Positions 33,782 to 41,497 of a stretch of 64,000 bases of DNA are shown here, piece by piece (position 1 is the stretch's first letter; each line of letters opens with the position of its first letter). The notes beneath the pieces were generated by a model. That model had not been told where the DNA came from. It saw only the letters and a program-made list of their open reading frames with translations, and did no database searches. The translations under genes were made by a program, and so were the position numbers. Origin of the DNA: Parafrigoribacterium mesophilum (GTDB lineage: Bacteria > Actinomycetota > Actinomycetes > Actinomycetales > Microbacteriaceae). The DNA is taken from the NCBI RefSeq assembly GCF_039652555.1, contig NZ_JBDJAF010000002.1, forward strand, positions 124,001 to 188,000, given 5' to 3'.

Positions 33782-34135
33782 CTAGCCCGGTGCGGCGATG
33801 AGGGCGAACGCGAGGCCACATCCGGCCAGCACGGACGTGGTGAGCACCCACACGTACAACGGCACGGCGCTGCTGAACGGCACCCGAGCACCACGGGCGC
33901 GCACCAGCATGGTGTGGGCGAACCGGTAGCGCCGGTGACCGAGCAGGAACAGCGCGGTCGTGGCGACCAGACCGATCGCGGCCAGCAGGAAGCTGAGCGA
34001 GCAGAACACGCCGACCAGCAGACGGGCGGCGACCAGGAACGCGATGGCAAACGCAAGGATGGTCCGCTGCCAGGCCAGCGCGGTGCGCTCCGCCTGCAAA
34101 CCGGCGTCGAACGGGCGATCCAGCGGGTCGGTCAC
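33782..34135 (-). CDS. DUF202 family membrane protein
   Basis: 117 residues: DAGLQAERTALAWQRT (about 8-23) is the DUF202 signature, followed by three hydrophobic segments. Function unknown; members often occur as adjacent pairs (YidG/YidH in Escherichia coli). GTG at 34135 overlaps the stop of the upstream, broken partner gene by 4 bases (GTGA). Confidence 0.8.
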   Translation of the reverse strand: MTDPLDRPFDAGLQAERTALAWQRTILAFAIAFLVAARLLVGVFCSLSFLLAAIGLVATTALFLLGHRRYRFAHTMLVRARGARVPFSSAVPLYVWVLTTSVLAGCGLAFALIAAPG

Positions 34136-34511
34136 GACAGCAGAAGACCCACACCGAGCAGCATTCCGGCGAGCGCGACGCCGATTGCGATCAGTCCGGC
34201 CAATCCGGGCGGCGACAACGGGCGTTCCAGACGCAACGCCCGCTCCACCGACATCCAACCCATTCAGGCCTGCAGCGGGGCGAGGATGCCGAGCCCGATC
34301 AGCAGCAGCGACGCGCCGAGCCGGAAACCCGGCGCGATCGGCAGGGCGAAGGCCTCCAGGGCGACGCCGACGGCGATCAGCGCCAGCGAGGTGCGGATCC
34401 AGGCCAGAAAGGTGCGCTCATTGGCCAACGTGAACCGGGCATCCGGCTCCGAGCCGACGCCGTACACCCTGCGCGGAAATCGCGTTTGAACCGGTCGGCC
34501 GGTTCGGTCAT
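34132..34511 (-). pseudogene. broken yidH-like DUF202 gene (in-frame stop plus N-terminal frameshift)
   Basis: The DUF202 signature LANERTFLAWIRTS is encoded at about 34390-34430. The frame meets TGA at 34264-34266 and continues in the same frame as MGWMSVERALRLERPLSPPG and a last hydrophobic segment, ending at 34132 in a GTGA overlap with the partner gene. The expected family sequence at the stop has a Trp-rich stretch, so TGG to TGA is the simplest change. At the 5' end the codons for RFPRRVYGVGSEPDARF are in a different frame from the upstream ATG (34511), MTEPADR. Two lesions suggest a decaying gene. The first part alone (GTG 34467 to the TGA) could give a 67-residue product. Confidence 0.7.
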
Positions 34512-34547
34512 CGGTTGGCCCTCACCGCGCCATTCTATCGGCGCAGG

Positions 34548-36836
34548 CTAGCGGATCTCGGTGAGGTAGGTGTCGAACCCGGCCCGTCGCATCGCCGTGG
34601 CGATCGACTTGGTACGGTCCGGTTCGGCGACGGCGATGATCGCGCCGCCGCCCCCGCCGCCGGTCAGCTTGGCGCCGAGCGCTCCAGCCCGACGGGCGAG
34701 ATCCACCAACGTCTCGATCTCGGGGCTGGACACCTGCAACGCATTGAGCAGGCCCTGGTTGAGGTTCATCAGGTCGCCCAATTCCGCCACGTCGCCACGG
34801 CGCAACGCATCCGCCCCCGCGAGCGCCAGAGCGTCGATCTGGGTAAAAATGCCGTCGTAGCGGGACGGATTCTTCGTCCACGCCGTACGCACCAGACTGA
34901 CCGTGCGCGCCGTGAGCGAGCGCACGCCGGTGAGACCGATGATGACGGGCAGCGGATGCGGCGGTACCACATCCGAGATCTCCGGCCCGCCCGCGCCGAT
35001 CGCCTTGCGGAACAGAATCGGCCGGCCGAATGTGGCCACCGTGTTGTCGATGCCGGAGGGGGTACCGTGCACGATCTGCTCGCACTCGAACGCCAGCGCA
35101 CTCACCTGCGCGTCGGTGAGCGGGATGCTGAAACAGTCGGCCATGCCGCGGATCACCGCGACTGCGAGAGCCGCGGAGGCACCCAGCCCGCTGGCCCGTG
35201 GCAGGTCGGGGAACACCTCAACCCGCATGCCCTGGTTCTCGATGCCCAGCCGCTGGGTGATCAGCGCGGTGACCCGTACCGGCAGGTCGGAGTCGGCCGA
35301 CTCGCGGGCCGCGGCACCCCCGCCAGGGATGATCAGTTCGACTCCGGCCGGCTGAGGGGTGACCTTCGCCCGGATCGACAGTCCGATCGGTGCCGCGATC
35401 GCGTGGTACCCGTACACCACCGAGTGCTCGCCGAGCAGGATGATCTTGCCGAAGCCGACCTTGCCGAATCCCGCCTTGCCGATGTGCGGAATCGGCGCGG
35501 TCTTCGGGGCGGAGGTGAGGTCCTCGCCGCCGGCCGTTCTGGCGCTGTCGGCCGCTTCAATGGCCTCCAGGATGCGCCGCGCCTTCCACACCTTGATCTC
35601 CCCGCTGGCGACCAGCTTCTCCACCACCTCGGCGAACCTTTCTCCCGTAGCTCCAGCCGCGACCGCGACGCTGCGCGCGTGCAGGCGCATATGACCCGGC
35701 TGGATGCCCTCCGTCGACAGCGCCTTCAGCGCCGCCAGGTTCTGGGCCAGGCCCACCGCCGCCATCACCTGCGCCAGTTCGACCGCGGAGGTGGTCCCCA
35801 GGATGCCGTAGGCGATTCGCACCGCGGAGTTCGACTCCACCTGCCCGCCGACGGTGCCCACCTTGAGCGGCAACTCCAGCTCGCCGACCAGGTCGCCGTC
35901 CTCGTTGCTGGTCCAGGTGGTCAGCGGTGAGTAGCGGCCGCTGCGCGCCGCGTAAGCATGCGCGGCCGCCTCGATGGCCCGCCAATCGTTCCCGGTGGCG
36001 ATCGCCACGGCGTCGATGCCGTTCATGATGCCCTTGTTGTGCGTCGTCGCCCGGTGCGCATCCAGCTGCGCGAACTCGTTCGCCAGGATGATGCCGTCGC
36101 GCACCTGCTCGCCGGAGAAGTCACCGGAGCCGAGCCGGGCCGTCGGGATCACCGCTCGGGCGCGCACGATGGCCCGGTCGGTGAGGTTCGACAGGATGCG
36201 CAGGAACACGTGCCCGCCGGTGATCTCCTCGATCAGCGGCGCCACCGCCTCGCACATCGTGTTGACCAGGTTGGCCCCCATGGCGTCGCAGCTGTCCACC
36301 ACCAGGTGCACCACGACCAGTTCGCCGTGTTCGGCGGTGTCGCCACGGAGGAACACCTCGACGTCTTTGGCACCGCCGCCGCGCAGCACCATGTTCGGAT
36401 GCTGGCTGTTGGCGATATCCAGGATCTCCTGCGTGCGCAGCAACAGATTAGTTCGCGCCCGTTCCGGGTCGGTCACGTCGAGCACCTGAACCTGGCCGAG
36501 AATCATCGGGGTGTCGGCGACGCTCGTGAAACCGCCGGCTCGGCGCACCAGCCGGGCAGCAGAACTCACCGCCGCGATGATCGACGGCTCCTCCACCACC
36601 ATGGGCACCAGGTAGTCCAGCTCGTTGATGTGGAAGTTCAGGCCGAGCCCGAGCGGCATCGAGAACACGCCGATCACGTTCTCGGTGAGCCGGTCGGCCT
36701 TGTCCACGTCGAGCAGGTACGTTCCCGAGCTCAGTGCGTCGTAATCGGCATCACTGAGCAGGCCGCGCTCGACGAGGGCGCGCAACCGGTCCTTCACGGA
36801 CAACTGGTAGAACTTGGGGATGCGGGACTGTCTCAT
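34548..36836 (-). CDS. fused HMG-CoA reductase and mevalonate kinase
   Basis: 762 residues carrying two consecutive mevalonate-pathway enzymes. Residues 1 to about 430 are a class II HMG-CoA reductase: Glu52 in TENVIGVFSMP, SCDAMGANLVNTM, THNKGIMNGIDAVAIATGND (Lys268, Asp near 275-284) and catalytic His386 in GHMRLHARS. After a linker (about 431-460) with three GFGK-like repeats comes a GHMP mevalonate kinase: GKIILLGEHSVVYG (463-476), PRASGLGASAAL (547-558), Asp597 in GTPSGIDN and the glycine loop LTGGGGGGAI near 730. All catalytic residues are present on both sides. ATG overlaps the phosphomevalonate kinase stop (ATGA). Last gene of the mevalonate operon. Confidence 0.93.
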   Translation of the reverse strand: MRQSRIPKFYQLSVKDRLRALVERGLLSDADYDALSSGTYLLDVDKADRLTENVIGVFSMPLGLGLNFHINELDYLVPMVVEEPSIIAAVSSAARLVRRAGGFTSVADTPMILGQVQVLDVTDPERARTNLLLRTQEILDIANSQHPNMVLRGGGAKDVEVFLRGDTAEHGELVVVHLVVDSCDAMGANLVNTMCEAVAPLIEEITGGHVFLRILSNLTDRAIVRARAVIPTARLGSGDFSGEQVRDGIILANEFAQLDAHRATTHNKGIMNGIDAVAIATGNDWRAIEAAAHAYAARSGRYSPLTTWTSNEDGDLVGELELPLKVGTVGGQVESNSAVRIAYGILGTTSAVELAQVMAAVGLAQNLAALKALSTEGIQPGHMRLHARSVAVAAGATGERFAEVVEKLVASGEIKVWKARRILEAIEAADSARTAGGEDLTSAPKTAPIPHIGKAGFGKVGFGKIILLGEHSVVYGYHAIAAPIGLSIRAKVTPQPAGVELIIPGGGAAARESADSDLPVRVTALITQRLGIENQGMRVEVFPDLPRASGLGASAALAVAVIRGMADCFSIPLTDAQVSALAFECEQIVHGTPSGIDNTVATFGRPILFRKAIGAGGPEISDVVPPHPLPVIIGLTGVRSLTARTVSLVRTAWTKNPSRYDGIFTQIDALALAGADALRRGDVAELGDLMNLNQGLLNALQVSSPEIETLVDLARRAGALGAKLTGGGGGGAIIAVAEPDRTKSIATAMRRAGFDTYLTEIR

Positions 36837-37849
36837 ATTCCGTCCTCGAGTCCGGCGGCGCCGAAGCCGAGCGGCACCACATCCGCCCCAGCGGCGGCAA
36901 GGGATGCCGCCAGTTCACGCGCCGGGGCGCCACTGCGGCTGAAGGCCAACCCTACATCGCCGCCGCCTGCCCCGGAGGTCTTGAACACGGCAGAGTGCCG
37001 TCGCGCCAGCGCGTGCAACTCCAGGTGCCGTTCGGTGACGATGCCGGCGTGCGCGTGGACATCCAGCAGGCGCAGTGCGTCGAAGTAGTCGCCCGCCAGT
37101 TCGAGGAACCGGTCAGCCGAGCGGAGGGCGACGTGCGCGCGCTCCGCCAGGCCGGTCAGTCGGGCGAGGTCGACGCGGTAGCCGGTGGGGTCCCGGTGGG
37201 CGTAGTCGCCGACGCGGCGCACCAGTTCGCTGGTGCTGCTGCCGGTTCCGGTGATCACGACCATCATGGTCAATCCGGTGGGCCAGTGCAGCGGAGCCGG
37301 GCTGTCCTCCCTGACAAAGCTGAGCAGGCCGCCGTAGGTGCTGGCCGCGACGTCGCCGCCGCTGCCCGCGCCATCCTGTGCGGCCCGATGCGCCGAACTG
37401 GCCAGCCCGCACACCTCGGCCCGATCCAGCCTCAACCCGGCCGCGCGTGCCAGCGCAGCGGTGAGGGCGACCGCCACGGCCGCGCTGGAGCCGAGGCCGA
37501 GCTTGTGACCATCCTGGGACAGCGCACTGCTGTCGGTGGTGATGGTCAGGCTGCGCGGCACGGATGCGTTCGGTTGCCCTGCGACGGCGGCGCGCACCGC
37601 GTCGAACAGCCGCAGCGTGGCGCGCGCGGGGGCGGGAAGCGACGTCGGTAGGGCACCGTCCTCGCCCAAATGCACCTCGGGCAGGCCGAGGTCGGGCGCA
37701 TGCAGTTGCCAGGATGCGGTCTCCGGCCTCGTGATCGTGACGCTGACGCGACGGTCGACGGCGGTGAGTAGCGCCGGTGCCCCCTCGAGCACCGCGTACT
37801 CGCCGAGCAGGAAGAGTTTGCCGGGAGCCGAGGCGACGATGTCCGTCAC
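36833..37849 (-). CDS. phosphomevalonate kinase
   Basis: Phosphorylates mevalonate-5-phosphate to the diphosphate. 338-residue GHMP kinase: SAPGKLFLLGEYAVLEGAPA at the N-terminus, ATP loop LGLGSSAAVAVAL near 130, SGGDVAASTYGG, and C-terminal FKTSGAGGGDVGLAF. GEYAVLEG in place of GEHxVVYG separates it from mevalonate kinase. GTG at 37849 overlaps the decarboxylase stop (GTGA), and its own stop overlaps the fusion gene, so the three genes are translationally coupled. Confidence 0.9.
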   Translation of the reverse strand: MTDIVASAPGKLFLLGEYAVLEGAPALLTAVDRRVSVTITRPETASWQLHAPDLGLPEVHLGEDGALPTSLPAPARATLRLFDAVRAAVAGQPNASVPRSLTITTDSSALSQDGHKLGLGSSAAVAVALTAALARAAGLRLDRAEVCGLASSAHRAAQDGAGSGGDVAASTYGGLLSFVREDSPAPLHWPTGLTMMVVITGTGSSTSELVRRVGDYAHRDPTGYRVDLARLTGLAERAHVALRSADRFLELAGDYFDALRLLDVHAHAGIVTERHLELHALARRHSAVFKTSGAGGGDVGLAFSRSGAPARELAASLAAAGADVVPLGFGAAGLEDGI

Positions 37850-38841
37850 GGTGCAGGCACCAGGTGCGCGCCGCGGCCGAGGCCGCTGGTGCGGGTTTCC
37901 TGCACTCCGGCCACGGCGGCCAGCGCGGCCGCCACGGTGGCGGCATCCGCCGGGGCGCACAGTGCCTTCAGTTGCGGGCCGGCGTCGATGGTGAAGTAGA
38001 CCGGGATGCCGCCGGCGCGCAAGTCGCGCACGGCATGGATGGCGGCGACCGTGGCGGCGTTCCAGTAGACCAGAGCCGGTCGGGTGGTGAGCATCAGTGC
38101 GTGCAGTTTGAGGCAGCTGTATTCGGCCAGTTCGCCCACTCTGGCGAAGTCCCGGGCGGCGATCGCCGAGCGCATGTCCGCGAGGTCCTGCTCGGCGGTG
38201 TCGGTCCAGGCCGGGTAGAACGGAGAGCTTGCAGCGCTACGTCCCATGCCGGCGGTCGATGAGACGCTCTTCGCCTCCCGGGAGGTGATCGCGACCACCA
38301 CCGACAACGGCCAGTCGGCGGCGTCCAGGATCGGTTCGGCGAACGCATCGCTTCCGTCGGGGGCCACTCCGGCGTGCAGTTCCACGAAGCCGCCGAAGAT
38401 CGACCGGGCGGCCGACCCCGAGCCGCGCCGAGCCAGGATGGACAGTTCCGTCAATGACGCGTCGACGCCCGCCGCCGCACAGGCGGCAACGGCGAGTGCG
38501 GCGAACCCCGAGGCCGACGAGGCCAGGCCCGCGCCGGTGGGGAAGTTGTTGGTGGAGGTCACCGTGGCCGCGGATCGGATGCCGGCGCGCTCCCGCACGA
38601 GGTCGAGCATCCGCTGGGCCCGCTGCGCAGACACCCGCTCGCCGTCCAGCACCAGCTCGTCGTCTCCTTCGGAGCCGAACGCTACGGCGGTCTGGGTGCG
38701 CAGAGCGTCGAGCGTGACGGAGATTGAGCCCACGGCCGGGAGGTTCAACGCGGTGTCGCGTTTTCCCCAGTACTTGATGAGGGCGATGTTGCTGTGTGCG
38801 CGCGCCGCGGCGGTGCTTCCACCGCCGATGGGTTTCTCCAC
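37846..38841 (-). CDS. mvaD: diphosphomevalonate decarboxylase
   Basis: Converts mevalonate diphosphate to isopentenyl diphosphate with ATP. 331 residues: AHSNIALIKYWGKRD near the N-terminus, TNNFPTGAGLASSASGFAAL phosphate loop, SGSAARSIFGGFVEL and VYFTIDAGP, all family hallmarks. GTG at 38841 follows GGAG by 8 bases; the frame is open further up to 38922 but would overlap the divergent HMG-CoA synthase promoter. First gene of the minus-strand mevalonate operon. Confidence 0.92.
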   Translation of the reverse strand: MEKPIGGGSTAAARAHSNIALIKYWGKRDTALNLPAVGSISVTLDALRTQTAVAFGSEGDDELVLDGERVSAQRAQRMLDLVRERAGIRSAATVTSTNNFPTGAGLASSASGFAALAVAACAAAGVDASLTELSILARRGSGSAARSIFGGFVELHAGVAPDGSDAFAEPILDAADWPLSVVVAITSREAKSVSSTAGMGRSAASSPFYPAWTDTAEQDLADMRSAIAARDFARVGELAEYSCLKLHALMLTTRPALVYWNAATVAAIHAVRDLRAGGIPVYFTIDAGPQLKALCAPADAATVAAALAAVAGVQETRTSGLGRGAHLVPAP

Positions 38842-38867
38842 AGTGGTGCTCCGATCGCCTCCACGAC

Positions 38868-38901
38868 ATTTTAGCGGTGCCCTTCCGGGGCTTGCTAAAA
38901 T
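38868..38901. promoter_or_regulatory. symmetric divergent promoter of the mevalonate genes
   Basis: ATTTTAGC (38868-38875) and GCTAAAAT (38894-38901) are perfect inverted arms, so each strand carries a TAAAAT -10 box facing outward. The plus-strand box ends 7 bases before the GTG of HMG-CoA synthase, indicating a leaderless message; the minus-strand box gives about 20 bases of leader with GGAG before mvaD. The two boxes are only 22 bases apart, so each polymerase would occupy the other's -35 region. Confidence 0.65.
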
Positions 38902-38908
38902 CGGCTGA

Positions 38909-40438
38909 GTGTCGGTCGGCACGCGGTTTCAGCTACGGCCGAATGGCTACGAGAATCGGAACGAGAGCAGCTTGACACCTGGAATCAGCGGTCTGTCCCT
39001 GTATTTGCCACCGTATCGGGTGCAGTTGGAAGACTGGTGCCGGTGGAACGACGAGCCCTGGAACAAGGTGCGGGGCGTCGTCGGTCGTTCGTTCCGGATG
39101 CGCGGCCCGCGGCAAAGCGTCTACACGCTCGCGGCCAACGCGGTGTGGCGGCTGATCCAGGATTACGACATCGATCCAACGCAGGTGGGGCTGCTCGCGT
39201 TCGGCACCGAATCATCAAGCGACAACTCGGCCGGCGCGGTCATCCTCAAGGGCATGATCAACGACGCCCTGGTGGCGTCCGGTAAGCCGGAACTGTCCCG
39301 CAATTGCGAGGTTCCGGAGTTCAAGCAGGCCTGCCTCGGCGGGGTGTACGCGCTGAAGGCGGCACTGCGCTACCTGGCGACGGATGGCGTCGGCCGGCAG
39401 GCGATCGTGGTTTCCGCCGACATCGCCGAGTACGCGATCGGCTCCAGCGGGGAGCCCACCCAGGGCGCCGGAGCGGTGGCGATGCTCGTCGAGGGCGACG
39501 CGAAGCTGCTGGAGGTGGACCTGGCCGGTGCCGGCAGCGACTCCGACTACCGCGTCGTGGACTTCCGCAAACCGTTCGCCCGGTTCCGTCAGCCGCCGCG
39601 TGATGACGGTCAGATGCAGGATCTGCCCGTGTTCAACGGCCGGTACTCGACTAGTTGCTACATCGACGCCACCCACCACGCGATGGCGGCCATGCTCGCC
39701 AAGCGCCCGGGCCGCGGCGTGGACTTCTTCAGCGAGGTCGACGCTGTGTTCATGCACCGTCCCTACCACAGGATGCCGGCGACCGGCTGGGTGATGTCCT
39801 ACCTGTTCGCGCTCGCCGCCGACGGTGAGCAGGGTCAGGCGCAGCTGCGGCACTACGCTGCGGATGCCGGACTGGACGCCGAACCGTTGATCGCCGAGCT
39901 GCTGGCGCCGTCCCCGTTCCGTGGCTACGGGGTGCGCGGCGAGGACACCGGAGACGTGTTCCCGCTGGCGAGGCTCCTGCGTCAGTACCTGCTGAAGACG
40001 GACACCTGGCGCATCCTGGTTGACGGCAAGCTGGGCCTGGGCGCCGAAGCGATGCGTGACCTGGGCAATCTGTACACCGCCGCCCTGCCGGCGTGGCTGG
40101 CGGCCGGCCTGCAGCACGCGGCAGCTCAGTCGCTCGACATCGCCGGCCAGCAGTGGCTCGCGCTCGGTTACGGCAGCGGCGACGCCGCCGAGGCCCTGCC
40201 GATGCGGGTGGTGCCCGGCTGGGAGGACGCGGCGAAGCGGATCAACTTCACCGCGGCGCTCGGCGATCCGATGGACCTCACCCGTGAACAGTACCTTGAC
40301 CTGCACGACGGCCGCACCGCCGGTTTCCCGGCGCTGCCGGTGCACGACGAGTTTGTCGTGGATCGAGTAGGCACCTCGAACGGGCCGGAGTTCTACGACC
40401 GCGGCATCGAGTACTACCGCTTCGAGCCAGCCCGCTAA
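38909..40438 (+). CDS. hydroxymethylglutaryl-CoA synthase
   Basis: Condenses acetoacetyl-CoA and acetyl-CoA to HMG-CoA, the entry to the mevalonate pathway. 509 residues as annotated: SLYLPPYRVQLEDW, Glu101 in FGTESSSDNS, nucleophile Cys142 in FKQACLGGVYALK, and general-base His in MHRPYHRMPATGW. It is longer than the usual 390-residue bacterial enzyme at the C-terminus. GTG at 38909 fits a leaderless transcript; TTG at 38971 (LTPGISGLSLYLPP) is the alternative and gives a more usual N-terminus. Divergent from the other mevalonate genes. Confidence 0.9.
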   Translation: MSVGTRFQLRPNGYENRNESSLTPGISGLSLYLPPYRVQLEDWCRWNDEPWNKVRGVVGRSFRMRGPRQSVYTLAANAVWRLIQDYDIDPTQVGLLAFGTESSSDNSAGAVILKGMINDALVASGKPELSRNCEVPEFKQACLGGVYALKAALRYLATDGVGRQAIVVSADIAEYAIGSSGEPTQGAGAVAMLVEGDAKLLEVDLAGAGSDSDYRVVDFRKPFARFRQPPRDDGQMQDLPVFNGRYSTSCYIDATHHAMAAMLAKRPGRGVDFFSEVDAVFMHRPYHRMPATGWVMSYLFALAADGEQGQAQLRHYAADAGLDAEPLIAELLAPSPFRGYGVRGEDTGDVFPLARLLRQYLLKTDTWRILVDGKLGLGAEAMRDLGNLYTAALPAWLAAGLQHAAAQSLDIAGQQWLALGYGSGDAAEALPMRVVPGWEDAAKRINFTAALGDPMDLTREQYLDLHDGRTAGFPALPVHDEFVVDRVGTSNGPEFYDRGIEYYRFEPAR

Positions 40439-40969
40439 CTAACAACCGGCAATGCCAGCATTAACGTAGGAACCTTCGGCTGCCAGCTGTCGAGCAGCGA
40501 CCGGGGAGTCACCATCAGCGATGGCGGTCACACCGCGACGGTGGATCTGGGAACGATCAACGGCTCTGCCGCGGGGGAGCGCACGGCCCGCTTGACTCTG
40601 ACGAACAAGGGGTCGATTCCGCTCGTCGCCCATTGGGGTGCGGAAACAACCGGAGGCGTTATCGGCGGTTCCGAGGCAATTACTGCGATTCCTGCCGCTG
40701 ATTCGACGGCGTTGAACGCAGGAGGAACCCAGGACGTCAATATCGGGTTCAGGTGGGACGAACTAGGAAACGCGGATCTGAACACCAATCGCACCGCCCT
40801 CTACACCGTCAACTGCACCCACGCGGGGACCCAGGCATATGTGGCCGCGAACCACCTGACCGTTTCGAGCGCGTTCATTGTTGCAGACGCCAGCGCGTCA
40901 GCCGGTTCGACTAACGTCATCAGCTGCGTGAACTACTCTGGGACGCGGTTGTTCGGCACGGGTTGCTGA
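40439..40969 (+). pseudogene. 5'-truncated secreted-protein remnant
   Basis: Directly after the HMG-CoA synthase stop, and in the same frame, an open reading of 176 codons runs to TGA at 40967-40969. It starts abruptly (NASINVGTFGCQLSSS) with no start codon or signal peptide; the first possible start is GTG at 40541. The sequence (LTLTNKGSIPL, NVGTFGCQLSS, four Cys) resembles the beta-sandwich part of SipW-type/TasA-like secreted proteins that lack their N-terminus here. Base composition is visibly lower in G+C than the flanks. Likely a remnant joined by deletion; expression from GTG 40541 cannot be excluded. Confidence 0.5.
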
Positions 40970-40989
40970 TTCGCCAACGTTCCATCTGA

Positions 40990-41017
40990 GGGGTCCCCGG
41001 CCTCGGCCGGGGACCCC
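40990..41017. terminator. bidirectional terminator
   Basis: GGGGTCCCCGGCC (40990-41002) and GGCCGGGGACCCC (41005-41017) are perfect inverted arms followed by TTCG. It lies between the plus-strand remnant and the minus-strand end of ribH, so it can serve both. Confidence 0.85.
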
Positions 41018-41026
41018 TTCGTATGT

Positions 41027-41497
41027 CTACGCGCTCAGCTGCTGCAGCACCCGCGCAGTCGCCAGCGCCGCTTCGGCCGCCTCGGCGCCCTTGTCTTCCT
41101 TCGAACCCTCCAGCCCGGCCCGATCCAGTCCCTGCTGTTCGTCGTCGAGGGTGAGCACCCCGAAGCCCACGGGTTTGCCGGTGGTCAGGGCCACCTGGGT
41201 CAGTCCGTTGGTGGCGGCGGCGGAGATGTACTCGAAGTGGGGGGTTCCGCCGCGGATGATCACGCCGAGCGCCACGACGGCATCCGCCCCGGCGTTCAGC
41301 GCCGCCTGGCAGGCTACCGCCAGTTCGAAGCTGCCGGGAACTCGCACCTCGGTGACCTCGGCTCCGGAGGCGTCGAGCACGCGGTGCGCGCCGGCGAGGA
41401 GGCCCGCGGCGATCGCCTCGTGCCAGCGGCCAGCCACGATGGTGACCTTGAGGCCGCTGCCGTCGGTGTGGTGTTGGGGGGCGCCGGCGCCGCTCAT
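41027..41497 (-). CDS. ribH: 6,7-dimethyl-8-ribityllumazine synthase
   Basis: Penultimate step of riboflavin synthesis: joins the pyrimidine intermediate and 3,4-dihydroxy-2-butanone-4-phosphate. 156 residues: IVAGRWHEAIAAGLLAGA, VPGSFELAVACQAAL, GVIIRGGTPHFEYIS with the catalytic His region, and KPVGFGVLT. ATG overlaps the ribBA stop (ATGA). Last gene of the ribDEBAH operon. Confidence 0.95.
   Translation of the reverse strand: MSGAGAPQHHTDGSGLKVTIVAGRWHEAIAAGLLAGAHRVLDASGAEVTEVRVPGSFELAVACQAALNAGADAVVALGVIIRGGTPHFEYISAAATNGLTQVALTTGKPVGFGVLTLDDEQQGLDRAGLEGSKEDKGAEAAEAALATARVLQQLSA

Noticed and set aside
36833..37849. Second mevalonate kinase rather than phosphomevalonate kinase
   Set aside because: The N-terminal motif GEYAVLEG and the C-terminal SGAGGGD are those of phosphomevalonate kinase, and a mevalonate kinase is already present in the fusion.
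40541..40969. Ordinary intact 142-residue gene
   Set aside because: Homology-like sequence continues upstream of the GTG back to the synthase stop, and no ribosome site or signal peptide is present, so a truncated remnant is more likely.
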